Below, piece after piece: positions 1 through 11,400 of a stretch of 64,000 nucleotides of DNA. The stretch is from positions 995,001-1,059,000 of the forward strand of contig WPIO01000107.1 in assembly GCA_009760855.2 (NCBI GenBank), read 5' to 3'. The stretch comes from Cristatella mucedo (taxonomy: Eukaryota; Bryozoa; Phylactolaemata; Cristatellidae). The position numbers were made by a program, and so were the translations under genes. Numbering within the stretch: the stretch's first letter is position 1; every line of letters begins with the position of its first letter. The notes below the pieces were generated by a model, which had not been told where the DNA came from, ran no database searches, and saw nothing but the letters and a program-made list of their open reading frames with translations.

Positions 1-1020
1 CTGTATCAAAACTGAGTAATAAACTCACATGAAACGGTCAATAATTTTTAAGAAATTATCGAAATATCTTTCCCGGGAATAATAAAATACAACCAAGCAG
101 GGATCCTTGACGAACATGAAGTGTCCCTGATAACTAGTTTCACCTTCTTAGTGCATTCAGGCATTGGTTACACATTATTGGTATCGAACTTTTACAGTGC
201 ACACGGCTGCAGGAGCTACTTTTATTATGGAAACCACTAGAGTTTTCACTTAAAGGTTTAACCTCACGGAAGAAGGCCAATAGAAAACACAAGCTTTATA
301 ACATGAAGTACCAAATGACTCTGGTAGACTATGAAGATTTAGCCATCGCTCTTCCAAACTCATGATTGCACATTGCTGCTTGGTCTTGTCAGAATGAAAT
401 TCTATTAAAACTGACGACGTTAGATGTCTTTCCTGGGATAAGTGCTTGCCATATGATTATATTCTTATATGCATTCCAAAACGGTCCGAACAGTAGAGGT
501 ATGCACACAGCAAAGGTGCGCAGCTGTGGCTGCAGTGTGTGTATTCGTATTGCCACGATTGACATCCAGCTCTGCTCTGCTTGGTTTTATTCCTGGTAGA
601 CCCATGTAAATGAGACGGCTAAGGGATGCTCTCTCAATTCTTGAGATTCCTTCAGTAATCGACAATCCCATTTCGCGTCATGCAAATGTAATTGCTATCT
701 AAGCTGAAACGAAGCAGAACGAGCAGCTTGAGCAGCAGCAGGAGCCTCAGCAGCAGGATCAGCTATTGTGTCGCTCACGTGACCAACGTACAGATCAAAT
801 GTTGGAATCATGATACAAGCACAGTAATGTTACCATGAATGGCTGCATTTATAGTATACCCCAAACCTACAGCTACATTAAAGTCACAAAAACTTAGTGA
901 GTGTTACGAAAGAGAGTGTTCAGTTGTTCCTTTAAAGGAATCCGACGCTTTTGATACACATTTGGCATTCAACAGGCTTCAACTCGCGAAACAAAGAGAA
1001 AGTGAAAAGAATGGCTTAGT
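1..1020. other. no gene recognised
   Basis: AT-rich sequence without a convincing exon. The short open frames show no recognisable motif. The part near 940-1015 faintly resembles the C-terminal coding part of LINE family B, but too weakly to call. Confidence 0.5.
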
Positions 1021-1395
1021 AATAATATTAATAATAATAATGCAGTTGATAAAGCGCCCTCCGAGAACTTAATTCTTTCTAGCCGCTTTACATTTGCTGC
1101 AGAGTGAAATGCAATTGAATGGTAAGTAAAATCGTACTTGAAAAACAAGCAAAATGAATAATATGGTTAGGGGTGACATGCACAGGGTCAGCAAGCAAAT
1201 GTGGCTAGTGGCAGCATGCACAGTGTCAGCACGCATAAGCACGTGAAGGACGAATCACAGGGACCCACTAAACGCTGTCCTAAATAGGTGTGTTCTTAAG
1301 TTCCTTTTAAATGTGGTCAGGTCAGGGGATGTTCTGATGCAGGTCGGGAGAGAGTTCCAGGCTTTGGGAGCAGACGAGCTTAGCCAGGATGGCTG
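1021..1395 (-). mobile_element. LINE family A, 3'-end fragment
   Basis: A 5'-truncated copy in minus orientation. It starts at an AAT-rich tail, followed by the family's conserved 3' end, and then the antisense of the last C-terminal codons. The same 3' end recurs more than a dozen times in the window, for example at 30236, 48650 and 63130. Confidence 0.8.
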
Positions 1396-1474
1396 TCGAG
1401 AAAGTAAGTGGCATACAAGTCAAGACTGCTCAAGACTGCTGGGAGGGTTTGCCGCAATTGGCAGAATTTAAGAA

Positions 1475-1558
1475 AAAAACTAGCTGATTTAGCTGCCTTC
1501 TGAGTATAGCGGCAGAGGAGTTTTTTAGGCTATCACCACCGCTTGCAGTGGCATGTGG
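1475..1558 (-). mobile_element. SINE-1 tail fragment
   Basis: It matches the tail half of the SINE at 26760-26936, including the stretch reading ggctatcaccaccgcttgca. The tRNA-like head is missing. Confidence 0.6.
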
Positions 1559-2134
1559 CTAATTTTTCATGACTTTGACTCACAGAACTTCGTATTCTAG
1601 CTTAATAATGAAGCATAGGAGTTTAATTGTGGCTTTTCGAAAGAGGAGCATCATGGAAAAAGGAAGAGCACACAATGCAGCACGGAGGCTATTTTATCAG
1701 ATTAACTGTGCTTCTGACCGTGTTCTAACGAACGCGCTAAAAGTGTTAGCTAAATAGCACTACCCTACCTAGGATAAGACGCATGCAGCAAGCTTCTCGC
1801 TAGTATGCAGGCTGCTGTTTCTCTCTCTACTGTCCCTAACCTCAGCAGCAAAAACCAAAGATATGCAGTAATGTTACAAATGAGGCAGCACTCGTGTTTC
1901 TTATCTCAAAGTTTCAGGCGTCTGGTGGACGGTGAGCCAATGCCGATACAAGCTAGGTGCCTCGGCTTCCACAGCTTGGCAGAATGCAGCCCTGTTACGG
2001 CGCTAGTAATTGGCAAGGCACGAAACACCGTTGAAGCCCTGAACCTTCAGCATTGCTAGCAACTTTCAGTGCATTGCCAATGCCTGCAAGTATCATAAAG
2101 CTGTTTGACCCGGGAGCTTATGAATACCAAATTT

Positions 2135-2765
2135 ACCTGAATGTAATGCAACGTATCTCCGTCTGTAACTCCGCATAACTACAAAGACTGTGTGGGCGCT
2201 GCCCAGGACAGTTTTGGCATAGCGCACTCACAGCCTTAGGGGCTTTCGGTACACATTCGGTAGCCATCAGACTTCGTCTCACGAAACAAACAGAAAGTGG
2301 GAAGCATGGCAGAGTCAGGAGAGCAGTTGAGGTAGTGAGTAGCATAGAAGTAGCAGCTCAGGACCGCTGGAAACGATGAGCCATAGTCGGCAGCAGGAGA
2401 GTAGTTGTCGTTGCGTAAGAATTGTGGAAGTGAGTTCCACAGTCTAGGACCTGCAGAGGTCCTAGATTCTAGCTACTAGATTCTAGATTCTAGATTCTAG
2501 ATTCTAGATTCTAGATTCTAGATTCTAGATTCTAGATTCTAGATCATAGATTCTAGATAGCTTCTGTCACCAATGGTTTTTAAGTAAAGAAATTGAAGAG
2601 CTAATCGATTGTCCACACAGGACACGAGGGCACGAAGAGGCTGAAACTGGTGCAGCCTTTCGGAAAGATACGGATGAGCCAAGCCGTGGTTGGCCTTGTG
2701 GGTCAGGCTAAAAACTTTACCCTGCATCCGTCGATCAACCGGTAGCCATCCTAGATCTGTTTGCA
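2135..2765 (-). mobile_element. LINE family B, 3' part
   Basis: Minus-strand remnant of a second LINE family. The antisense encodes C-terminal pieces such as DRSYLES and a Cys-rich end also seen at 24195-24535, 25215-25655 and 50045-50575. It ends in the same terminal stretch before a gtaatgcaacgtatctccgt-like end. A 7-bp minisatellite has expanded inside it at 2462-2548. Relatedness is judged by eye between copies; the clade is not resolved. Confidence 0.7.
2462..2548. repeat. 7-bp minisatellite (CTAGATT)n
   Basis: About eleven tandem, nearly perfect copies of a 7-bp unit, flanked by LINE family B sequence on both sides. The other family B copies lack the array, so it arose after insertion. 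Confidence 0.9.
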
Positions 2766-3391
2766 TCCTTTCAGTCGCAGTCGTCGTCTCGGCAGGCTAA
2801 AGCAGCAGAAGGCTCGTAGATGCGACGGATGGCTCGGACGCAGCCGCGGCGCGCCGCAGCTCGCGCGCCGCGGCTGAGCAGCGAGGCCGGCGAACGTCGA
2901 CGGTCGACGCTTCCGACGCATGCTCTAGCGCGGGCTGCAATTGGCGCGCCGCCGGTGCCGAAGGGTCGGCGCCGGCGGCGCGCTCCGTCGCTCGGCTCGG
3001 CCTGTTTGCTCAATCGATGGCGCGGCGAATGGCGCACGCGCTTCGACGACGGTGCGCATGCGCCATGCGCCCGGCCTTCGCTCAACCCAGAGCGGTCGCG
3101 CGGCGGCCAGCTCGGCCATCTCCCTAGGCAGGCGGCGGCCGCACAATGACGCCCATTATTCGCCGGGCGGCGGCGGCTCCGCGCGCTACCGGGGCGCAGC
3201 GGCGGCGGCGGCGGCGGCGCGAGGTGCGCGCAGTCGCAGTCGGCGGCCGGCCGCGGCCCGGTCTCGAGGGCTAGGGGCGCGTGAGAGCTACGTGCTCGCG
3301 GCCGGATTCGCTCGAGCGATTCGCGCGAGAGCCGGCGCTCGAGTTCGCGGCGCCCATTTCGCCGAGCCCCGCTTTCGCTCCTCTGCCGGAA

Positions 3392-3503
3392 ATGACCGAC
3401 AGGCTCATGCTGGCGGAGAGGAGGAACACTGTCGAAGAGGGCAAGCTCGCGAAGCGACAGAAGCACTTCGACAAGGAGCGCAGGAAGTCGGCGAGCTTCG
3501 TCG
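3392..3503 (+). CDS. gene 1, coding exon 1 (unrecognised protein)
   Basis: First coding exon of a two-exon gene. ATG at 3392 opens a charged helical segment beginning MTDRLMLAERRNTVEEGKLA and ending in ASFV. A GT donor (tcg|gtaagc) lies at 3503/3504 and leaves the frame in phase 1. It joins in frame to the acceptor at 5090/5091. The composition is Lys/Arg/Glu-rich and suggests a coiled coil. It aligns over about 30 residues with gene 2 exon 1 (LAxxxN, KL, DxER at matching positions), suggesting paralogy. No known domain is recognised. The start is the first in-frame ATG close to the conserved block; the upstream frame is open but lacks an ATG. Confidence 0.6.
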
Positions 3504-4123
3504 GTAAGCCGCGCCCGAGCGCGTCGCCTTTCGCCGGAGGCGGCTGTGGCGGCGGCGGCGGCGGCGTCGGGCGGGGGCGACGCTCGCGGCGGGCGGCGGC
3601 CGCAACGACCGCGAGCTAGCGACGAAGCGATTCGTGTCGAAACATGCCGCCGCGTCAATCGGCGGCACCGCCTCCGCCGCTTCGCAAGCGGAGCTTCCGC
3701 TGGCGAGCGATACGTCGGCGGAAGTTCGCTTGGTCGCCGACAGGCCTCGCCCTCTCGCTCTTTCTCTCGTCTCTCTCTCTCTCTCTCTCGCTCTCCCTCT
3801 TTCCTTCTTAAACGCTCGCGTCCGCCACCGCAAGCGTGATGGCCGACGGTCACGATTTTCCGCGATTCGTTCGAGACGCGACGGATCCACCGCGCCGCGA
3901 GCGAGCTTCGCGCCCGAGCTCGCCGGGCAGAGCGGCGGCGGCGGCGGCAGCGCACAGCTCACCGCTGCGGTCATGCGGCCGTGGGTGTGGCTCAGTTCCG
4001 GAACGGACGCTGACCGCGTCTGTGCGCATCGTCGCCGACGGCCGTCGCCCCCTTAATGAGGGAGCCTCGCGAGTTGCCGCGTTCGCCGAACTTAGCCTAG
4101 CTAGCAGCGCAGGCGGAGCAAAC

Positions 4124-4124
4124 A

Positions 4125-4161
<37 letters not shown>

Positions 4162-4165
4162 AGCC
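4124..4165. repeat. CGG/GGC triplet microsatellite in gene 1 intron
   Basis: About thirteen tandem GCG triplets following ATGGCG, within the proposed gene 1 intron (3504-5090). It reads as poly-Ala or poly-Arg in artificial frames, which explains the long but meaningless open frames here. Confidence 0.9.
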
Positions 4166-4504
4166 GAGCATAGGCGACCGTCGCTCGCGCTACTTACTAG
4201 GGCCGCCTGTGCGGCGAGGCATTCCTGCTTAGGCAGCGCGTGCCCGCAGCGTGACGCTCTCTCGTTTCTCTCTCGCGTCTCTCTCACGTGGCTATTCCTT
4301 TCTCTCTCACGTCCAGAATTCAGACTCGTTTTCCCGCACCGCTCTCCTCTGTTCTCGTCACGTCGCAGTACGCTCTCCCTGCGCTGCTCGACTCGCGCTT
4401 CTCGCTCGACATTTGCGAGCTTGCGCGCGTCCGTCTGCGAACTTGCGCGAGTGCGAACTGCACAGATACATCGCAATGCATCTAGTCCCAAAACATAACT
4501 GATT

Positions 4505-4640
4505 CGGCACACACAGGGGGTAAGGCGCTCGCTTTTGACCACCAAGCTAGAGTCTTTAAGTTATTCAGGTTTTGTATAGAACCTGGATGGACGTCGAGTT
4601 CCCTTAGGGCGCTATGCAAATGAGTTATATTTGAAATTGT
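4505..4640 (+). mobile_element. SINE-2 copy (tRNA-like head, LINE-like tail)
   Basis: A tRNA-A-box-like stretch (gggtaaggcgctcgc) is followed by a tail with gagttcccttagggcgctat, which resembles the LINE family A 3' end. The same organisation appears at 16676, 42030 and 45720. Confidence 0.5.
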
Positions 4641-5090
4641 TTTATTTACATGTTACTCTATAAATGTAGCTATAACACGTCCAGAAATGTGAACGAATTG
4701 CTTTGGTATTTTTTGGATTTTGAGCTTAGGTTTCAGGATTAAGGATTCAAGCTATGCGGTTGACAGTGTAGAAGTGAAGGAAGGCACTGTTGAACTCTCT
4801 GCTGCGATCCCTACTCCACCACATAAAAGAAAACACCCTGTTTATTGACCTTCAGTGCATAAACTGGCGGGAGCGAGCGCGCGGGTTTTTCTCTCAATCC
4901 ATATGCGCTCCTATCGATTGGTGCGACGGTACGAGCACCCTCTCAGGCGTATTGTGCCAAAGCGAAGCTGGCGCAGCTACGCGACGTCGAGCCTTGAACA
5001 GCCGCTGCCGCCAGCTCCGGCCGGAAGTGCATTCCGCGCCGCTGGCCGCTCGCTTGCACCGCTTGCAGCTCTTGCAGCTTTCGCTTGTAG

Positions 5091-7039
5091 CTCACAAGGC
5101 GCGGACGGTCCAGGTCGAGATGTCACAGCTGCACGCCCACACGGGTGCCAGCCAACATGCGCTGCCGGCTCGCACGGCCGACCGCTGGCTGCTCAGGCAG
5201 TCGGAGTACTTCCGCTACGGACCGCGTCTGAGCGAGGAGCGTCTGATGTCGTGGCACGTCAAGGAGATGCAGCTGCAGCGCTTTCTCGCCGAGCGCCCGC
5301 CGCCGCCGCCGCAGCAGCCCAGTGCAGGCGGCCCGCGAGACGGCGGCCACGTCAAGCCGCTGCTGCTGGGCGCTGGCTCCAGCAACAGTGACGACAGTGA
5401 CGACGAGGACGAGATCAGACACGGACGGCCGGCGCGGTCGACTGCCAGACGTCCATCTGCAGCCTCCACCGCTGCAGCGTCAGCCTCGGCGATCGGCGGT
5501 CGCTCAAAGGCAATCGGCGCGATCGGAGCGTTCGGTGACGACACTTCGATAGATGGTTTCGATAGCGGCGAATCCACCGCGGCGGAAGTGATCAGGTCGA
5601 TCATTCGGCAATACGTTGCTCAGATGACGACGCCCGTCGGTGAGCCGTCGGTGCGGCGTCGGCCGGCCTCGTCGCATCTGGCCCGCCGAGGCCGGCCTCC
5701 TGCCGATGCATCGGTCACGGCCGCCGCAGAGCCGCCGGCCAGCGCTCCGTTGCCGCAGTCGACGGTGAAGACTGCGCTTCTGCAGCAGCAGCAGCAGCAG
5801 CAGGTGGACGGCGAGGCAATTTTGCCGGAGCGGGCGCGTCCGAGCCGGCGCGCCCGCAGCGCCGGCAACCGGCAGCGACCGCGACTGCCGTCGCCCGTTG
5901 CGTCATCTTCGTCGGATCGGCGCTCGCGAGCAGTGCTCGACAACTCCGGCAACGACCCGGAGGCTTCCGCCGCTGCAGCAGCCTCGGCGGCGGCGGCGGC
6001 GTCGCGTCACTCGCCCGGCGGCGAAAGGTCGGCCCGGCGAGCGCTCACTCTCAGCGCCGGAAGCGCCCCGAGAGGCGCTTCGCTCCGAGCTCCGGCAGCG
6101 CCTGCACTTCGCGACGGACGGGGGGAGGCATTGGGCTGCGAGCCGGCGGGCGGCGGCGGTCGTCGCCGCCTGCCGGTGGCCGACGGCACCGACGAAGTCG
6201 CAGCGGACCGCGACTCCGGTGCCGCCAGTGCTCGCACGGCGACGGACGCTTTGAGCGACGTGCCCGGGGTGCCCCGCGGCCGCGGCGACGCGTCCGACTA
6301 TCGACAGGCTCGTGCTGACGCGGTCGGCGTTACGCCGCCACCGCAGCCGCCGTCGGCAGCTGCATCGACGGCGGTGGAGGAAGCGAGCGGCAAAGCTGCA
6401 GCGGCATCGGTCGTCAAGAGAGAAGGCCCGGTCGAGGGCAAGGAAGTCAGCAAAAGGGTCGCGTTCGCGCAAGATATCGTCGAAAGCTCGGTGGAAGTCA
6501 ATGCCGTTCTGGCGGAAGAAGCGGACGGCGGAGGAGGAGAAGACAGCTCGCCGGCCGAAGCGAGCGCTCAGGCGCAGGCGCATCCGGCGCATCCGGCTGG
6601 CCGCGCTGGCCGCGACTCTCAAGCCACCGAGGAGGAGCGCCCGGCGGCGAGCGCTCGGCTGGATTCGCTCGGCATCGTCGCCAAGTCGGAGGCAACGAAG
6701 GCGAACGCGCTTCGCCATCCGCCGTCGGCCGGCGCCGGCGGCGGCGGCGGCGCGGCAGACGAGGCCGCTCGCAGGCAGCCGCCGGGCGGAGCTGCGCGGC
6801 AGTGCGAGTCGGCGCCGCTCGGTCTCGCGGAGGCCGGCGGCGATTCGGTCAGGAGCGCCCGCAACGCTGTCGGCATGTCGGCGTCGGCGAGGAGGCGCGA
6901 GATAGAGAGACTGGCGTCGGCGAGGACGGGCGACATGCGCGCCGTCTTCGGCGGCGAGCGCCAGCGCCGACTCGAGAGCAGGCTGTCACTGCTCGCCTCC
7001 TTCGTGGCGCTCATGAGAGAACACGACGGAGGACGCTAG
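5091..7039 (+). CDS. gene 1, coding exon 2 (large disordered protein)
   Basis: Second and last coding exon. The acceptor ctttcgcttgtag|CTC restores the phase-1 frame; with exon 1 this gives about 686 residues ending at the stop at 7037-7039. The first ~60 exon residues look folded (DRWLLRQSEYFRYGPRLSEE, then MSWHVKEMQLQRFL). Then come a Pro run, an acidic SNSDDSDDEDE segment, a short Gln run near 5785, and long Ala/Arg/Ser/Gly low-complexity stretches. A second conserved-looking island is SKRVAFAQDIVESSVEVNAV, and the C-terminus is helical and charged (RRREIERLASARTG, then QRRLESRLSLLASFVALM). GC content and codon use are extreme. No known family is recognised; function unknown. An intrinsically disordered nuclear or cytoskeletal scaffold is possible but only a guess from composition. 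Confidence 0.6.
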
Positions 7040-8600
7040 CGCGGCGACGGCGCGATAGCGGGCGAGCGAGAGCCCGCTATCGCGGCGGACCGAGACGGCG
7101 CGCGCTCCGAGCGTCGTCGGCGGCGGCGGCGAATGCGAACCGAGCTGGCGGCGCGCGCTCGTTGGAGCGCTGAATGTAATAGCCAACCGTTCGTAGGGAA
7201 AGCGCGGACGCAAACGCGTATAAAATTATACCTAGGGTGCGAAACATTTTCCCTCAGCTTTCGGCATTAGTAGACGAGAGGAAGCAGCTGAAACGCAAGA
7301 GCGATGCAATTCCGGCGTCAACGGTCACCAGGAATGAACAGGTGCTGCTTGGAAGCGCTTGCCCTCTAACATTTGTAGGCGACAGTGCAGTCTCATTAGG
7401 ATAAAGCACGGCAGCGCAACGATTTATCGAATAACATGCTGGTTTTTAGTGCTCCACTACCATCCTAACTGTCTCCGTCACCCTCTCTGGCTCTCTGACT
7501 TTCTCTCTCGTTGTCAAACTCTCTTCAACTTTCGATTTATATTGCTATTTCCCTGCTGTTGCTATTTCTCTCGTCACTCTCTACATTCTCGCTCTCTCTT
7601 TTTCTCAGTCTTTTCCTGCCAGTCTCTCTCTCTCTCTCTCCCTCTCTCTTCCTTACTTACAAGTGCTTAGAGAGAGGTCGAGTTCTGAGGGCACTTCATC
7701 AAGTGCATTATTATTATTATTATTATTACATCTCCATAATTAACCATAACGATGCACTCTTTTATATAGTAATATACGAGGCTTCAATCTCCATCAAGGC
7801 GTGTACCACTCACTACAGCAGAAGCACTAACCAGGAGTAATTTTCTCGTCTGCCACTCACTGCAGCAGAAGCACTAACCAGGAGTATTTTTCTCCCTTTC
7901 TCTCTCCGTCTCTCTCTCTCGTTTTCTCGCGCTCCGAAACCCAGTCGCACGCGCACATGCACTCTCTCGGCCATCTCACGGCCTGAATTCTTCATGGCAG
8001 GCCACTCGCTGCAGCAGCTCCATGTGCGTCCTCGAAGCGTCTACCACTCCTGCGCGTCGCGCTCGCTCTGTGCGGCTTTCTTTGGTCGACTTTGCCGGAA
8101 CAAAAGGCGCCCAATCCACCGGTACTCCAGACGAACGAAAGCCTGCCGCTGGCTTCGACATTCACCCGCGAGAGCACGGGCACAGAATCGACCGGGGAGT
8201 ATTACGCGCTGAGCTGCATAGCCCAGCCTGGATCGCAGCCGCCGATCTGCTGGCTGCAAGCTGCGGCGGTGCCGGCACTGCTGTCGCTCTGCGCCCCTCC
8301 TTCTTTCCTTCCTTACATCTTTCCTTCCTTCCTTCCTTCCTCCCTTCTTTTCTCCCTTCCTTCCTTCCTTACTACTTAGCCGGCGAGCCGCCCGCGCGAG
8401 GGCTGACGATCGTTGGGCCCGTCGCCAAATCCGCCGCCGACCGCTCCCGCCCGCCGCTCATTCCCGGCTCTCGCGTGCCGCTGTTGTGCAGCAGCGGAGC
8501 GGCCGATGCAGCTGCCACGCTGCAGCCCCTGCGAGGCTTGGCGAGAGCAGCCGCCTTGAAAGAGGGCACAGCGAGCGGAAGTGCGCGACGGTCGCCATCT
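7040..8600. other. spacer with CT-rich and TTCC microsatellites
   Basis: Between genes 1 and 2. It contains CT dinucleotide tracts (about 7621-7650 and 7890-7925), a LINE family A tail remnant and a CTTC-rich tract at about 8297-8370. Two direct copies of a ~45-bp unit containing ctcactacagcagaagcact occur at 7809 and 7855. No convincing exon; weak protein-like readings at 8.06-8.27 kb are discussed in the findings. Confidence 0.5.
7660..7729 (+). mobile_element. LINE family A tail remnant
   Basis: Only the last ~70 bp of the family remain: the gagttctgagggcacttcat stretch, then aagtgc and (ATT)n. The orientation is plus. Confidence 0.65.
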
Positions 8601-9157
8601 CCGCGGCAACGCTGAGTGCGATGTGCGAGGCTTCGCAGCGAGCCCGCGTTCGCGCGGCTTCACGAATGCGGAGTCGTCGTCGCTCGGCTCAATTAGCGAC
8701 CGTTCCGATAGCCGCTCGGCCGATCGCGACGGAACAATGGCGGCACTATTGGTCGGGCCTTTGCTGAGAATCGTCGAGCGGCGCTAATGCAGAGCTAATG
8801 TCCTGACGCGCGGCGGACCAAGATACACACGCGCTCCCCCGCTCGCATTGAGCGCCCAAAACGTTGCTCGCGTGCTTTCGCGAAGCCGCTGAGTCAGTCG
8901 TATATACCTAAGCGCAAAACGACTTGGGACGAGCTGTTTGTATAGGCGGCAGCGTGTTTTCGGCCGTCCCCGACCGCCAACGCAAACATTCATTAGCCGC
9001 TCAGATTGACGTCCGCCGAGCGTGCCGCCCCTGCGTCGGGCCGCTCGAGTGCGGTCGCGGCGGGCGCGCGAGCGGCCAGCGCATCGCTCAGGCTGATGCG
9101 TGAAATCTCTTTCTCTCGCAGCGCCAGGGCACCGACGCTTCGCACTCGCGCGTCGGG

Positions 9158-9159
<2 letters not shown>

Positions 9160-9190
<31 letters not shown>
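9160..9190. repeat. (GA)n microsatellite
   Basis: About fifteen GA dinucleotides in the GC-rich upstream region of gene 2. Confidence 0.9.
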
Positions 9191-9192
<2 letters not shown>

Positions 9193-9702
9193 GGAGCGGG
9201 AGGCGACGGCGGAAGCTAGCGAAGCGCCGCGGAGGAGCAAGAGGAGGAAGGCGCGGGAGAAATGAGCGGAGCCGACGTATCCAAGAGGCGAGTGGTGCTG
9301 CGCCGCGACGCTCCGCCCGCGCGCGCCGCCTGCGCGCGAGTTTCGGCAAGAGGCCGGCGTCAGGCGAGAGCGCCAGTAGAAGTAGTAGTAGGTAGCGCCA
9401 CCTGGCGAGGTTGGCCGGGAGAGCCGCCTGCTCGTCGCGCTCGTTCTGCGCTCCTCCCGATACCGACAGCTTCGTGGGGTTCTTCCTTGAGCGCCCGGTC
9501 GGCTCCCCGTTACGCCGCGCAGCAGGAAGCAAGCGAGCAGGCGCGCTCGGCTGCTCTGCCGGCGCCCGTCGGCCAGTCAGCGTTTGCTGAAGCGAGCGTT
9601 TGCGAGTGCGAGCGAGCGCGCTCCGCAGCTCCGACCTTCCCTCTCAGCGGGCGGCGTGAGAGCACGCGCTCGCGCGAACGCGAGTGCGCCGCCACCGCGA
9701 TA

Positions 9703-9730
9703 CGGCGGCGGCGGCGGCGGCGGCGGCGGC
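9703..9730. repeat. (GGC)n microsatellite upstream of gene 2
   Basis: About nine GGC/CGG triplets in the GC-rich putative 5' UTR or promoter region of gene 2. Confidence 0.85.
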
Positions 9731-10001
9731 AGGCCCAAGCGCGATTGATCGCGCGTACGAAGCCTCCTCGAAGCTACCAGCGCGCCACTGCCTCGCTTCG
9801 CACCGTCGAGCGGCGCACGCCGCGAGCACTCCTACGGCCGCGCTCGAACCCGCTCCTGCGCACGCGGGCGGCGGCAGCGAGCGCGCGCGTGAGCGGGCGG
9901 CGATGGCTCGTGCGCGCGCGCCCGTCTCGCCGCGACGACGACGTCGCGCCGCCACTGTCTCTCGCAGCAAGCTGACGACCAGCCTCAGCCGGCTGTCCAA
10001 G

Positions 10002-10126
10002 ATGGACATCCTCGCTCAGAAGCAGAACCGCATCGCCGACCGGAAGCTCAGCGACGCCATCACGTCGATCGACAGGGAGAGAGCCGCGTTCAAGGTGAAC
10101 CACCGCTCGCTCCTGCAAGAGCTGAG
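10002..10126 (+). CDS. gene 2, coding exon 1 (unrecognised protein)
   Basis: First coding exon of a second two-exon gene. The chosen ATG at 10002 opens MDILAQKQNRIADRKLSDAI, a charged helical block resembling gene 1 exon 1; an in-frame ATG at 9903 would add 33 Arg/Ser-rich residues. The exon ends in LLQEL plus two bases at gag ctg ag|gtaggc (phase 2). The matching acceptor at 21632/21633 keeps the frame and yields ...QELR-WELQDV. The intron is about 11.5 kb. No domain is recognised; a coiled coil is likely from the heptad-like spacing of Leu/Ile/Ala. Confidence 0.6.
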
Positions 10127-10384
10127 GTAGGCAGCGGCGGCGGTCGCGGCGGCGGCGGCTGCGGCGGCGACGGCGTTTCCTGGTGAACGAGCGCGCCCTG
10201 CCGGTACGGGTCCCCTCGCGTGGGCCGTCGCCATCGTTAGGCGCGCGCCTCTTTCTACCTCGAGTCAGGAGCTCGAATGCTTCGCGCGATCTTACCGCAG
10301 CAATTGTCACAGTCCGTGGCCTCGGAGGACAGCGCTCTAGCAACCAGCAACCGCGAAAAACGATCTAGCGAATCGGCCGCAGAC

Positions 10385-10555
10385 GACCGACAACAACGGC
10401 TAGTAACGGCGCCGTTTGCATAGTTGCTGAAGAGCCTTAAAGGCTGTCGACCCATTCGCAGTAGTCAATGAACGATCGCCCACCGCTGGGCTCGAGCTCG
10501 CGACCTGCTTTGTGAAGAGCAAGCATCGTATCTCCTTGGCTAATAACTAGGGGCG
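10385..10555 (-). mobile_element. diverged SINE-1 copy
   Basis: It carries the SINE-1 order in minus orientation: gaagagccttaaaggctg, then a tgaacgatcgcccaccgctg stretch, then a B-box-like segment (gggctcgagctcgcgacct). More diverged than the copy at 26760. Confidence 0.5.
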
Positions 10556-11099
10556 AGAGCATAGGGGGCGCTATGCTTCCGAGGAAAGCAGCCGCATCGA
10601 AGCGAAAATTGCCTGGCCTTGCCACTGTCATTGCAAAGCGTGCAGAGAAACTGACGCCGATACGTTTGGCCCTGGGCTTCGGGGTATCGGCTTGCTTCAC
10701 AAAGTCGTGGGTTTGGGGCAACTTTCCATACTTGGACAATGCCACGCGACGAATTCACCTGCAGAGCTATAGGCGGTTTTTCGATTTTCGTAGCCATGCT
10801 TTCCGATGCAATACATGCATAATTAGCGTCGAGACTTTGGCTGCGCCAAAACATACTTTTCATCCAACTGAAGCCAAAAGAATCCCAATTCACACCGATA
10901 CACCAAATAATAAATTATTAGACTTTTAATAACAATGAGAAATTTGCAGATCACCCTTAGCAAACTAAATCTCCGTCTCGGCACTTAAGTGGCGATGCAA
11001 ACTATTCCAGTCAATTAAGCAGTAATAAAGACACAGTTTGAATACCCATTAGTCAACAAAGGGAAATTCATATGAACGGAGCTAATGCTGTGTGCGCAG

Positions 11100-11400
11100 G
11101 TGTGGTTTAGCCTTTATTCAAATGTCCTAAAGTCAGGGGATGTCATCGGGCCAGTTAGGGGTGAGTACTGGGCTTTGGGATTATGCGAATGAAGGCATGA
11201 TTTACCAAGGATTTCAGGTCGGTTAGATGCCCTGCTTCGTGACTCGATTAACACGAGAGCGCGATGCCACACCAGGTTAGGAAATATGTCCAATAGGTAA
11301 GTAGGTAGGTAGGTAGGTAGGTAGGTAAGACTAAGATAATTAGGAGGACCTAAAAGTGAGTTACGACAGAACTTTGAAATAAATGCATAGCTTGAGGGGA
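11100..11400 (-). mobile_element. diverged LINE family A-like copy
   Basis: It contains recognisable antisense pieces of the family A C-terminal region (gtcaggggatgtcatc, gggctttgggat, gacctaaaagtgag). A (GTAG)n tract at 11298-11330 interrupts it. Confidence 0.55.
11298..11330. repeat. (GTAG)n microsatellite
   Basis: About eight tandem tetranucleotides. Confidence 0.85.

Noticed and set aside
2771-3974. Minus-strand frames of 394 and 189 codons over the gene 1 start
   Set aside because: Arg/Ala/Ser-rich low-complexity antisense of a GC-rich region; no motif, and they overlap the better supported exon 1.
5903-6718. 271-codon minus-strand frame inside gene 1 exon 2
   Set aside because: Antisense shadow of the plus-strand coding exon, Arg-rich, no motif.
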